A DNA stretch of 64,000 nt from CAVRQM01 sp963838805 (GTDB lineage: Bacteria > Pseudomonadota > Alphaproteobacteria > Acetobacterales > Acetobacteraceae), in contig CAWISK010000010.1 in assembly GCA_963838805.1 (NCBI GenBank), positions 248,001 through 312,000 on the forward strand, written 5' to 3'. How positions within the stretch are numbered: position 1 is the stretch's first letter; each line of letters opens with the position of its first letter. Below, in pieces: positions 18,772-26,717 of the stretch. A program made the translations under genes and the position numbers. The notes below the pieces were generated by a model. It saw only the letters and a list, made by a program, of their open reading frames with translations, had not been told where the DNA came from and searched no databases.

Positions 18772-19218
18772 TCAGATGCGATCTGCAGTGAACGTGTAAT
18801 AGCACAGGAGACCGTCGATTGTTCCGCTCATATGCGTCCCGGACACCGCGCCTTGGATCGTTCCGTTCAAGCTCCCGCTGTCGCCCCGGATCGACCCGTC
18901 GGGGGAAATGGTCGCGGTGTACGTCGCGGTCGTGGTCTGCTGAGTGACACCAGGTGCGGTATTTGCAAGGTTTGGGTGCGGCTGAACGTAGGTGAAGGCG
19001 TTTCCGACGACCTCCAGGGACATCCGTGGGTCAGTCGCACAGTTGCTGAGAATTCCCCCCGCAGCGACGCCGGAGACCTGAACCGATCCCTCGTAGCGGC
19101 CGTCGAAGGACACCGGATGAGGTGCAGCACTTCCCGCGCCCGACGGAGCCGGCCGATTCGTGCATGCACCCACCGTAGCGCCGAGTACCATAGCAGTGAC
19201 GTACCACAAAGTTTTCAC
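18772..19218 (-). CDS. secreted lipoprotein, unknown family (paralogue of 19903-20391)
   Basis: 148 residues from a GTG start with AGGAAG 6 bases upstream. The lipoprotein signal ends VGAC. The mature protein has a small beta-rich domain starting GRYEGSVQVSG, with paired cysteines (SNCATD and LLCYYTF) and I.PDGSI..D.G.LNG. The lipoprotein at 19903-20391 has the same layout (GRYVGEATVSA, LQCGPA, IGPDGGVE, GCSYTL), so the two are paralogues. Two copies of the 19-bp motif lie upstream. Probably a periplasmic or surface-exposed domain with one disulfide; function unknown. Confidence 0.7.
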   Translation of the reverse strand: MKTLWYVTAMVLGATVGACTNRPAPSGAGSAAPHPVSFDGRYEGSVQVSGVAAGGILSNCATDPRMSLEVVGNAFTYVQPHPNLANTAPGVTQQTTTATYTATISPDGSIRGDSGSLNGTIQGAVSGTHMSGTIDGLLCYYTFTADRI

Positions 19219-19391
19219 ATCAAATCTTCCTTTGTCTGCCCAGGCGCTTCCGCCTCATGTGACATCCACCGTTCGGGTCGCGTGCCACCCGTGTTCAGTA
19301 CGAAGCGGGAGCGCAAAGCCAGAAGAGGCGGAGCGACTGGCCATGAGCCTTCCCGCGGTGACGGTCAAGGCTAGCAGGACGATGTCGTCAC

Positions 19392-19410
19392 GCTATGCAG
19401 ATCCGGCAAA
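19392..19410 (+). promoter_or_regulatory. 19-bp motif copy d (putative AraC-type site)
   Basis: GCTATGCAGATCCGGCAAA, about 175 bases upstream of the lipoprotein start at 19218. It matches copy c at 17 of 19 positions. Confidence 0.5.
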
Positions 19411-19462
19411 ACCTCTCCCCCGGCGCAAAGAAAGCCAGAAAGACATTCCCGCTTGGAGACGT

Positions 19463-19481
19463 ACCGCCAGATTCGCATAGT
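19463..19481 (-). promoter_or_regulatory. 19-bp motif copy e (putative AraC-type site)
   Basis: Minus-strand ACTATGCGAATCTGGCGGT, the most diverged copy. It faces copy d, forming an inverted pair upstream of the same lipoprotein gene. Confidence 0.35.
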
Positions 19482-19681
19482 GCCGAGCGATCCCCCTTCG
19501 GTAGAGATCGTCGGGTCATGATCCGTCAAAACTGTGCTGAAGCCTGCTCGATCGCCCCTGTGATGGTCTCGCGCCAATCGGGCGATCGATCGCGGGTGCG
19601 TGCAGCGGAAGCAAGCCGTGCCTGATCGGTCCGCGCCATCGAGCGGGCACGCGCAGGATCGTCTCGGGCGGCTGGTGCAGT

Positions 19682-19881
19682 ATGGTCAGATGTCCCTCGT
19701 GCGGAGTGCCGATCGCGACCGGCCACGACAGCGGATCGACGGGACAGTCACGGTGTTTGCCCTGCTCGCCTGGTTATTCTTGCTCCTTGCCTCGGCGACG
19801 GTCCTCGCGTGGCCACTTCTCGGCTCGTGGCGTTCCCCGCTTCTCTCGGCACTTCATCGCCTGCTCGTCGCCATCGGGTAG
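19682..19881 (+). pseudogene. possible broken small zinc-ribbon/membrane protein gene
   Basis: ATG 19682 begins MVRCPSCGVPIATG, a typical N-terminal half zinc ribbon (C-P-S-C). The frame then loses sense, but the next frame from about 19730 reads GTVTVFALLAWLFLLLASATV and LAWPLLGSW and stops after LHRLLVAIG at 19881, a plausible membrane helix. A one-base deletion around 19725 would join the two into a ~66-residue protein. I do not recognise the family; chance similarity cannot be ruled out. Confidence 0.3.
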
Positions 19882-19902
19882 GCCGCCGGCCGGCGCAAGA
19901 GC

Positions 19903-20391
19903 CTAGACCGGGTGGAGCGACAATGTGTACGAACAGCCGGGCGAGTTGTTCATCGTGCCGACAAACGTCGATCCGGTAAAATGGCCGAAGATGTAGCGCG
20001 GTCCTGCCTGCATCTCCACGCCGCCATCCGGACCGATGCTGCCCCGAAAGCCACCCAGCGACACCGAATTGCCGCGTACCTCGAAGTCGCTGATCGGCGC
20101 CGGGCCGCATTGCAAATCCAGCGGATTGGCGGAGACGGTCGCTTCGCCGACATAGCGGCCCTGAGGCGGCGGACCGCTCGGAGCGGCGGTCACGCTCGCC
20201 GGGGCCGCCCCACCCAGAAGTGCCGCGGGAGGTCCGACCGCCGGGGCGTTGGGCGGGGCCGAGTTGTTGGTTCGGAACGTCCAACTGTCCGGGACGGATC
20301 CCGGTCCGACCGTGATCCCGGTCCCCTGGCAGCCGGCCATGGCAAGCCCCGCGAGGAATGGCAGCAGGCGCGACCAGCACTGAACAGACAT
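19903..20391 (-). CDS. secreted lipoprotein, unknown family (paralogue of 18772-19218)
   Basis: 162 residues from ATG 20391, chosen for its CGGAG site 7 bases upstream and because it directly starts the signal peptide. The lipobox is LAMAGC. A Pro/Ala-rich linker of about 50 residues separates the lipid anchor from a ~90-residue beta domain beginning GRYVGEATVSA, with two cysteines (LQCGPA, GCSYTL). That domain matches the one in the 18772-19218 lipoprotein. The linker length suggests the domain stands away from the membrane. Function unknown. Confidence 0.7.
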   Translation of the reverse strand: MSVQCWSRLLPFLAGLAMAGCQGTGITVGPGSVPDSWTFRTNNSAPPNAPAVGPPAALLGGAAPASVTAAPSGPPPQGRYVGEATVSANPLDLQCGPAPISDFEVRGNSVSLGGFRGSIGPDGGVEMQAGPRYIFGHFTGSTFVGTMNNSPGCSYTLSLHPV

Positions 20392-20482
20392 TGCAAGCTC
20401 CGTCATCGATGTGTGGGGAAGCTTCGGGCAACCGCCATATCCGGCGGCATCGGCAATTCTGGACGCATCGTCTTGGCGTCGC

Positions 20483-21376
20483 CTAGCGGGAGAACAGCAA
20501 GGTTGCGGTGAACTGGGCCATCCACACCGGCCCGGTGCCTTGCGGCCGTATCACGTTGTAATACGCGTCGAGGCTGAGCTTGATCGGCTGGCTGCCGATC
20601 TTGATGACCCGCCCAAACCCTCCGCCGATCGGGAGGGTCCAGCGCTCCCGACTGTCGGAGTTCCAGTCGGCCGTTATGTTTGGAGAGGAATGAACGAACC
20701 AGCCGTCGCCGAAATGGTAGCTCACGATCGGATTGAGCAGCAGGCTATTGGTCCGGTCGCTGCCATGCGGCGGCCCGCCGAATGACCAGATGTTGTTTGC
20801 GACGAGTGCCACCACCCAGGGGCCCTTGTTCTTCCAGACGAACGCGACCGAGGGACCGGACCCCCATTTGTTGACGCCCACCGCCTTGTTTGTGGCGGTC
20901 GGGAAATAGATGACCGGTCCCGCACCCCAGTAGAATCCTTCGCCGTGTTCGGGGGAAAGGAACAGGGTGGTGTAGGCGTTGCCAAAGCCGCTGTTCCAGC
21001 TCTCGCCGGGCTTCTTGGGCGGCTGCGAGATGAAGGGAATCTTGGTCCGCGTGATCAAGGACCAATCGTCACCCAGGCGGACCGGGACCACGGCCTGGTC
21101 CAGTTCGACGGTGCTTTTGGTCGCATCGTCCGGACCGTAGTCGAACCCGCCTTCATACCGCAGCGGCAGCGTGTAGAGCCGGGTGACCGGATTCTCCGAC
21201 TCCCCTGACAGCTCGGCGTTGCTTTCGACCGGCACCGGCTGCGCTCCTGCCATTGCGGGCCGGAGCAGCATCAGCAGAGTGGCCGTCACGGCGAAAATGA
21301 GACGATGTGGCACCGGATCGCCAGAACGTCCTCTCGGGTGCCTCGACGCCGGACCGATACTTGCGCCAGCGTGCAT
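20483..21376 (-). CDS. outer-membrane barrel protein (MetA-pathway-of-phenol-degradation/neuromedin U-type family)
   Basis: Up to 297 residues. A hydrophobic signal segment ends near AGAQ and is followed by a barrel of the type usually named transporter or neuromedin U. It shows ..PLRYEGGFDYGPD, an interior WSLITRTKIPFI strand, SGFGNAYTTLFLSP, GAGPVIYFPTAT and the closing GGGFGRVIKIG....LSLDAYYNV. The ATG at 21376 has GAGG nearby, but GTG 21313 would give a more usual signal peptide; the true start is uncertain. The role is probably passage or sensing of hydrophobic compounds, by family analogy only. Confidence 0.72.
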   Translation of the reverse strand: MHAGASIGPASRHPRGRSGDPVPHRLIFAVTATLLMLLRPAMAGAQPVPVESNAELSGESENPVTRLYTLPLRYEGGFDYGPDDATKSTVELDQAVVPVRLGDDWSLITRTKIPFISQPPKKPGESWNSGFGNAYTTLFLSPEHGEGFYWGAGPVIYFPTATNKAVGVNKWGSGPSVAFVWKNKGPWVVALVANNIWSFGGPPHGSDRTNSLLLNPIVSYHFGDGWFVHSSPNITADWNSDSRERWTLPIGGGFGRVIKIGSQPIKLSLDAYYNVIRPQGTGPVWMAQFTATLLFSR

Positions 21377-21422
21377 GGCAGAGCCTCGTCCTGGCGACCG
21401 GCCCTATTTTCTCGCATTCCCG

Positions 21423-21800
21423 CTAATAGTACCCGCCCAGGCCCCAGGGCCCCCAGTCCACGCTCTGGTTCATCTCGGCGGTCATCTCCTCCTCATTGGC
21501 GAGGTTCTGCTCGAACACGTTCTTGCGGTATCGGTCATAGGCAGCCTGGTCACCAACATACAGACAGTCGCAGATTGTCGGATCGGCATAGGTGTAAAGC
21601 AGTTGTCCGGCATGAACCTGATGCACGAATTTGTGCGGCGGCAGGGACGCCAACGACGCGTGGCGCTGCGCGGTGTTCGCCGGCTCCGCTGTGAAACCGG
21701 CAGCGGCCAGCATGTTTTCCTTGTTCTGCACGGCCGCCGCGCAGGCCGACATGGCGATGCACATTCCGCAAACCGCTAGACGTGAAATCAACCTCGTCAT
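21423..21800 (-). CDS. small conserved lipoprotein
   Basis: 125 residues with lipoprotein signal (core about 8-18, lipobox MSAC). The mature part shows conserved segments AAAGF, QRHASLASLPPHKFVHQ and YADPTICDCLYVGDQAAYDRY, seen in small lipoproteins of Acetobacteraceae and relatives. The tail is Asn/Glu-rich and ends in WGPWGLGGYY. GAGGTGG precedes the ATG. No function known. Confidence 0.72.
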   Translation of the reverse strand: MTRLISRLAVCGMCIAMSACAAAVQNKENMLAAAGFTAEPANTAQRHASLASLPPHKFVHQVHAGQLLYTYADPTICDCLYVGDQAAYDRYRKNVFEQNLANEEEMTAEMNQSVDWGPWGLGGYY

Positions 21801-21916
21801 TTTCCACCTCGCTCATTGGTTGAACCGCGCGGCCGACGCATGGTGGGAGCCCCTCCAGGCGACGAAATTGAGCGGCGTGCGGTGGCGGGCCAAGGCCGGA
21901 ACATTGGCACCCTCGC

Positions 21917-22390
21917 CTACCTGTTCATGCTGATAAGAATCGCGTCGCCACCCAGGCTCAGCATAAAGCCCTCGCGCTTCGCCTTCAGGTGCATCACGAC
22001 GCCGGATGCGTTCTGCAACCACAGATCGCCCCCGCTCCTGGTGCCGATCGCAAAACCATAGCGGCCCTGTGCATAGGTGCCCGGAAACAGGGCGAGCGAC
22101 GGCAGGTTGTAGACATCCCCCGTGGCGTCGATCCTGGAGACGCCGATGCCGCCGATGCCCAGCCCGCCAACGGTAAACGGGTAGGCCGCGCCGCGATAGT
22201 ACAGGGTTCCGCTGCCGCCGCCCGCGCTGCCGATATAGGCGGCCTGGACCTCGTTCATGGTCACCGTGGCGTCCGGCGGCGCGTTCTGGAACTTCGTCTC
22301 CGGCCCCGGCGCCGATTGGCTGCACGACGCGAGGCCAAGCAGAGCGCCGGCGGATGCCAACGCCCAAAGCCACGGACTCCTGTGCAACAT
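21917..22390 (-). CDS. secreted lipoprotein (paralogue of 6769-7251)
   Basis: 157 residues from ATG 22390; GAGGGG lies 6 bases before it, which decides against the ATGs at 22396 and 22408. The signal peptide ends LASC. The mature domain shares with the 6769-7251 protein the pattern D.TVT..E, a Gly-rich GTLYYRG.AYPF strand, DVYNL and the C-terminal GDLWLQNASGVVMHL ... MLSLGGDAI. The two genes lie about 15 kb apart in the same island and orientation. Function unknown. Confidence 0.74.
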   Translation of the reverse strand: MLHRSPWLWALASAGALLGLASCSQSAPGPETKFQNAPPDATVTMNEVQAAYIGSAGGGSGTLYYRGAAYPFTVGGLGIGGIGVSRIDATGDVYNLPSLALFPGTYAQGRYGFAIGTRSGGDLWLQNASGVVMHLKAKREGFMLSLGGDAILISMNR

Positions 22391-22603
22391 AATCATCCCC
22401 TCTTCCATCCTGCGGGCAAACCGGGTGGGCCTGCTGCTGCGCGCTGTCGTTCAGGGTGTCACCGTGCAGTGGTGGCGTTCGCTCGATCTTCATTGCTCAT
22501 GATGTCAATTCCCTCCTGTTTCGTTAGATCCTGACGCCGTCGGGGTGGGAGAGATCTTCTCGGGCATGCCTGTCGGACGGCAGCTTCGTCGAGATGCCGG
22601 CAC

Positions 22604-22972
22604 TCATGAGATCTTCCTCCCGGTCAGTCCGCGCACTGAGACCACGGCCGGCTTCATGCCCTGCCGGATGAGGTCGTTCATGGCCGTGCCGGCGCGCTTC
22701 TGCGACAGGATCTGTTTGGTGGTGACGCCCCGTGCCGCCAGCTCCGAACCGATCGATGTGTTGTCGGTGTAGCCGCTGACGATCAGCTTGTTCTGTTGAC
22801 TTGGAATGAGGATAGGCGCTGCGCCGGGCGCATCGTATTTTTTCGCGGACACGCAGGCCACAAGAAGGATGGCGAGCCGGGCTGCCAGGATGAGCCTGCG
22901 ATCGAGAGCGCTGATCAACGCTTTATCCTCCCCTATACCCGCGTCGCGAAGGCAGGCCAGGATACGGAACAA
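22604..22972 (-). pseudogene. OmpA-like gene with internal deletion
   Basis: 122 residues. The N-terminal part resembles a lipoprotein signal ending LVACVSAKKYD, and the C-terminal part resembles the second half of an OmpA peptidoglycan-binding domain (VSGYTDNTSIG, GVTTKQILSQKRA, LIRQGMKPAVVSVRG). The first half of the OmpA domain and any linker are missing, and the usual ending after RG is replaced by LTGRKIS. It looks like an internally deleted gene; whether a short product is made is unknown. Motif copy f lies 61 bases upstream. Confidence 0.6.
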
Positions 22973-23032
22973 TAGGGTAGCGGCCGAGTTCGTCGCGCGA
23001 GCCCTCAGCCTCCCACGCTACCTTCACCGGCC

Positions 23033-23051
23033 GCTATGCAGAATCGGAAAG
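23033..23051 (+). promoter_or_regulatory. 19-bp motif copy f (putative AraC-type site)
   Basis: GCTATGCAGAATCGGAAAG, 61 bases upstream of the OmpA-like remnant. It is the rightmost copy; none was found in the catabolic, TCA or biosynthetic regions. Confidence 0.5.
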
Positions 23052-23257
23052 TTACGGAAGTCCAGCCTGCCCCGAGGCTTGAGGCACGACCCGAACGGTT
23101 CGTGGTGCCGTTACGGCCGTCCGCAAGCAGCCGCCTAAAAGCCAGATATTCGCCTGAAATGGGGGTGACCCGTTTCGCAGTATGCAGGTTTTCGAGGGTT
23201 GCGCCGGATAGGCTGGTGCCTGGCCTCATGCCTAGGAGATGGGTCGGGGATCGACAG

Positions 23258-24286
23258 TTACACTGTGGGCGCCGCTGCGTGCACGACATCCACGCCGCCA
23301 CCGTCTTGCAGTGCGCGCAGGATCGCGTCGTTGACCCGCACCGAGGCCAGCGTGTCCTCGACCGGCACCAGATACGGCGAGCCGTCATGCGTCGCCGCCA
23401 GAAAGTGATCGATCTCCGCACGTAGCGATCCACCGGTCTGTCCCGCCAGAGTGGGCCAGTAACGAGTATCGGCGTAGCTGGCGCCGGACGGCGTCACGGC
23501 GAACATCCCGGCATCCGTATCCGCGATGTCGATCATGCCTTTCGTGCCCACCAGCCGTAGGCCGGCCTGCAAGCCGGCCGCCGCATTGGCCGGCAAGGTC
23601 CAGCCGAAGGAAAGCTGCGCCAGCGCGCCACCCTCCAGTTCCAGCAGCGCCATCACGACATCCTCGACGCCCACCTCCATTCCGGGAATGCAGTCGCGAC
23701 GCGACCGGGCGGCGACCACGCGGGTGATGCGGCAGCCGGTGATCCACTGGATCAGATCCACGTCATGCACGCCCATCAGCCAGCACAGATGGCTGCCGAC
23801 CGCGCGCTTGCCCGGATGACCGCAGAACCGCGAGATGGCAATGTGCAGCGGCGCGCCAATACCGCCCGTCGCCGTGGTCTCCGCCGCCTGGCGATAGCGC
23901 GGGTCGAAGCGGCAGAGCTGGCCGACCATGAGACGCCCCGGGCCGGCAGCCGCCGCGGCCGCGATGGCCTCGGCGCCCGCAGTATCGTGCGCCATCGGCT
24001 TTTCCAGCAGCACCGCCTTGTCGGCGCGCAGGGCCGCCACAGTGACGTCCACATGCAGCGTATCCGGGAGTGCCACGACCACCGCATCCACCGACGGATC
24101 GGCGAGCACCGACGCGGCGTCGCTGGACGCGCGCGCGCCCGTGGCGGCAGCAGCGGCCTCGGCCGCTTCGGCGCGGATGTCGACGACGTGCGTCAGTTCA
24201 GCGAGCGGCGAGCGCGCCAGCGTGCGCGCGTGCAACGTGCCCATGAAGCCGGTGCCCAGGACCGCGATGCGGATCGGAAGTGTCAT
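23258..24286 (-). CDS. Gfo/Idh/MocA-family oxidoreductase
   Basis: 342 residues. The Rossmann motif is VLGTGFMGTLHA at residues 8-19; the EKPMAHD motif with the catalytic Lys lies near residue 95; the C-terminal alpha/beta dimer domain follows. These enzymes oxidise or reduce sugars, inositols or related polyols with NAD(P). It is the last gene of the peptide-type ABC operon: its ATG overlaps the ATPase stop by 4 bases (ATGA). Its position implies it acts on the imported compound or a breakdown product. Confidence 0.85.
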   Translation of the reverse strand: MTLPIRIAVLGTGFMGTLHARTLARSPLAELTHVVDIRAEAAEAAAAATGARASSDAASVLADPSVDAVVVALPDTLHVDVTVAALRADKAVLLEKPMAHDTAGAEAIAAAAAAGPGRLMVGQLCRFDPRYRQAAETTATGGIGAPLHIAISRFCGHPGKRAVGSHLCWLMGVHDVDLIQWITGCRITRVVAARSRRDCIPGMEVGVEDVVMALLELEGGALAQLSFGWTLPANAAAGLQAGLRLVGTKGMIDIADTDAGMFAVTPSGASYADTRYWPTLAGQTGGSLRAEIDHFLAATHDGSPYLVPVEDTLASVRVNDAILRALQDGGGVDVVHAAAPTV

Positions 24287-25911
24287 GCGTCTTGCCTGTG
24301 GTTCTGAAGGGAGAAGCGTGGCGGCAGCAGACTGGCGAGCAGCGCCGCCGTGTAGGGATGTCGAGGCGCGGCAAAGACCGTCTCCGGATTGCCGCTCTCG
24401 ACCAATGTGCCCTGCGACATCACGGCGACCCGGTCGCTGATCCGCCGGACGGTGCGCAGATCGTGCGAAATGAACAGGATCGCCATGCCGCGCGCGCGCA
24501 GCCGTTCCAGCACATCGAGCACGGCAAGCTGCGTGGTGACATCGAGTGCCGACAGCGCCTCGTCCGCGACCAGCAGTTCGGGGCGCGTGGCGAGCGCGCG
24601 GGCGATGCATGCGCGCTGACGCTGACCACCGCTGATCTCGTGCGGATAGCGCCGCGCGAGGTCCGCCGGCAGCTCCACCTCATGCAGCAGCGCGTCGAGT
24701 GCCGCTGTCATGCTGGGCCAGCCGCACAGCCCGTTCACGTGCAGCGGGTGCAGGATCGAGCGGGCCACCCGCCAGCGCGGGTTGAGACTGGACAGTGGAT
24801 CCTGAAACACCGGCTGGAACCGCCGCCGCAATCGCCGCAGCGCGGCCCCGGAAAGGTCGGCAAATGCCTGTCCTGCGAAACGCACCATCCCACTGTCCGG
24901 CGCCTCCAGCCCGAGGGCGATACGTCCCAGGGTCGATTTGCCCGATCCGCTCTCGCCGACCAGCCCCACGAGTTCGCCACGGCCGACCACGAGATCGACC
25001 GCATCGCAAGCGGTGATTTTGCCGTATCTGCGGCTGATGCCGCGCAGTTCCAGCAGGGGTTCGGGCGCGATCGAGGCGGTGTCGCGCGGCGGCGGCGTGC
25101 CCATTCCCGGCACAGCCTCCAGCAGACGACGTGTGCCGCGATGGCTCGGGGACTGGAACAGGCGCGCCGTGGGACCGTGTTCGATCACGGCACCCTCGGC
25201 CATGACATAGGCATGGTCGCAATACCAGGCGATCAGGTTGAGATCGTGGCTGATGAGCAGCAGCGCCCCGCCGCGCGCCTGCACCTGGGCGCGCAGCAGA
25301 TCGAGAATCTGCCGTTCCAGGCTGGCATCGAGTGCCGTGGTCGGCTCGTCGGCGATCACCAGCCGAGGCGCAAGGCTGGTCGCCGCCGCGATCAGCGCGC
25401 GCTGGCGCATCCCGCCGCTGAACTGATGCGGATATTGCCGGGCGCGTTCCCGTCCTGGCCTGATGCCAACGCCCTCAAGCAGCGCCGCTGCCGCGCCGCT
25501 GTCCAAGCCGGGCAGGCGCAGGCCGAAGCCTTGCGCCGCCTCGCGCCAGACGGCACCGCCAGCAATCCGTGCCGGCTCCGTCACCTGATCACCGATCGGA
25601 AACAGCGGATCGAGGGCTGCCAGCGGATCCTGCGGCACGTAGCCGACATCGTGGCGCAACATGGCACGCAGCGCCTGGCGCCCCAGCGTGTGCGTGTCAC
25701 GTCCCGCCGCCTCGGTGCTGCCGGACGTGCGGCGCAACCCGCGCGGCAGCATGCCAATGGCCGCCAGTGCTGTCAGCGTCTTGCCGGAGCCGCTGCCGCC
25801 GACCAGCCCCACGGACTGGCCTTCGCGCACCTCGATCGACACGTCGCGAACCAGCCTCGCACCGTCCGCGCTCTGCACAGTCAGGTGGCTGACGCGCAGT
25901 GCCACCGTCAT
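24283..25911 (-). CDS. peptide/nickel-type ABC transporter, fused double ATPase
   Basis: 542 residues made of two complete ABC ATPases, equivalent to DppD plus DppF in one chain. First half: Walker A GGSGSGKT near residue 38, signature FSGGMRQR, Walker B LVIADEPTTALD. Second half: GESGSGKST, ISGGQRQR, LLVADEALSALD (Ala in place of the usual Pro after Glu). Both have the oppD-type C-terminal extension. It energises the permeases at 25908 and 26714. It overlaps neighbours by ATGA on both sides. Confidence 0.88.
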   Translation of the reverse strand: MTVALRVSHLTVQSADGARLVRDVSIEVREGQSVGLVGGSGSGKTLTALAAIGMLPRGLRRTSGSTEAAGRDTHTLGRQALRAMLRHDVGYVPQDPLAALDPLFPIGDQVTEPARIAGGAVWREAAQGFGLRLPGLDSGAAAALLEGVGIRPGRERARQYPHQFSGGMRQRALIAAATSLAPRLVIADEPTTALDASLERQILDLLRAQVQARGGALLLISHDLNLIAWYCDHAYVMAEGAVIEHGPTARLFQSPSHRGTRRLLEAVPGMGTPPPRDTASIAPEPLLELRGISRRYGKITACDAVDLVVGRGELVGLVGESGSGKSTLGRIALGLEAPDSGMVRFAGQAFADLSGAALRRLRRRFQPVFQDPLSSLNPRWRVARSILHPLHVNGLCGWPSMTAALDALLHEVELPADLARRYPHEISGGQRQRACIARALATRPELLVADEALSALDVTTQLAVLDVLERLRARGMAILFISHDLRTVRRISDRVAVMSQGTLVESGNPETVFAAPRHPYTAALLASLLPPRFSLQNHRQDA

Positions 25912-26717
25912 GCGAGCCGCCCGCGCGTACGCGGATCGAGCGCGTCGCCGAACGTGTCGGCTTGCAGGTTCACGAGAGCGACCACCAGCACGATCGCGAG
26001 GCCCGGAAAGATGCCGAGCCAGGGCGCGATCGCCGTCATCGGGATCGCCTCGGTCAAGAGCCGCCCCCAGCTCGGGTCGTCGGGTTGCGTGCCGAGGCCG
26101 ATGAAGCTGAGGCTCGCCTCGGCCAGCATGGCGTAGGAGAAGACAAGTGCCGTCTGCGTCACCAAGGTTCCGGCGACGTTGGGCATGATGACGCGCAGCA
26201 TCAACGGCGTCTCGCGCAGCCCGGCGGCGCGCGCGGCCAGCACGAACGGCTCCCGTGCACGGCCAAGCGCCGCCGCGCGCGCGACCCGCGTGAGCAGCGG
26301 CGCGTAGGAGACGGTCAGAGCCAGCACGACGTTCGCGAGTCCCGGCCCCAACGCGCCCAGAATGGCCACTGCCAGCACCAGCGGCGGGATCGCGAACGCG
26401 ATTTCGGTGACGCGCATGGCGACGAGATCGATCCAGCCGCCGCGCATGGCGGCCCACAATCCCAGCGGCACGCCCAGAAATGCCGAAACGACCGCCACGG
26501 CGGCGGCGATGCCCAGCGCCGGCCGCCCCGCCGCCAGCACCCGCGACAGCACGTCGCGGCCGAAAACATCGGTGCCCATCCAGTGGGCGGCGGATGGCGG
26601 CAGCATGGTCGCATCCGGGTTCATCGCCGCCGGATCGTAGGGAGCGATCCAGGGCGCCGCCGCCACCAGCACGACAATCAGCAGCAGAGCCACGGCGGCA
26701 AGCGGAACGCGCCTCAC
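25908..26717 (-). CDS. peptide/nickel-type ABC transporter permease (DppC-like)
   Basis: 269 residues, BPD_transp_1 family. It has an N-terminal helix, a periplasmic loop with HWMGTDVFGRDVLSRV (the DppC signature region), and five further helices with the EPFVLAARAAGL coupling loop. The start is a GTG at 26717 overlapping the upstream permease stop (GTGA), so translation is coupled. It forms the channel with the DppB-like subunit. Confidence 0.85.
   Translation of the reverse strand: MRRVPLAAVALLLIVVLVAAAPWIAPYDPAAMNPDATMLPPSAAHWMGTDVFGRDVLSRVLAAGRPALGIAAAVAVVSAFLGVPLGLWAAMRGGWIDLVAMRVTEIAFAIPPLVLAVAILGALGPGLANVVLALTVSYAPLLTRVARAAALGRAREPFVLAARAAGLRETPLMLRVIMPNVAGTLVTQTALVFSYAMLAEASLSFIGLGTQPDDPSWGRLLTEAIPMTAIAPWLGIFPGLAIVLVVALVNLQADTFGDALDPRTRGRLA

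Larger units (their letters stand above)
19221..19681. other. intergenic DNA holding two 19-bp motif copies
   Basis: No coding frame here shows family resemblance, a ribosome site or a signal peptide. The stretch is notable only for motif copies d and e, which lie in opposite orientation 53 bases apart. It is upstream of the lipoprotein gene starting at 19218. Confidence 0.5.

Noticed and set aside
23052..23257. Possible small gene or repeat between the OmpA remnant and the Gfo/Idh gene
   Set aside because: No frame shows a ribosome site with family resemblance, and no second copy of the sequence was found in the window.
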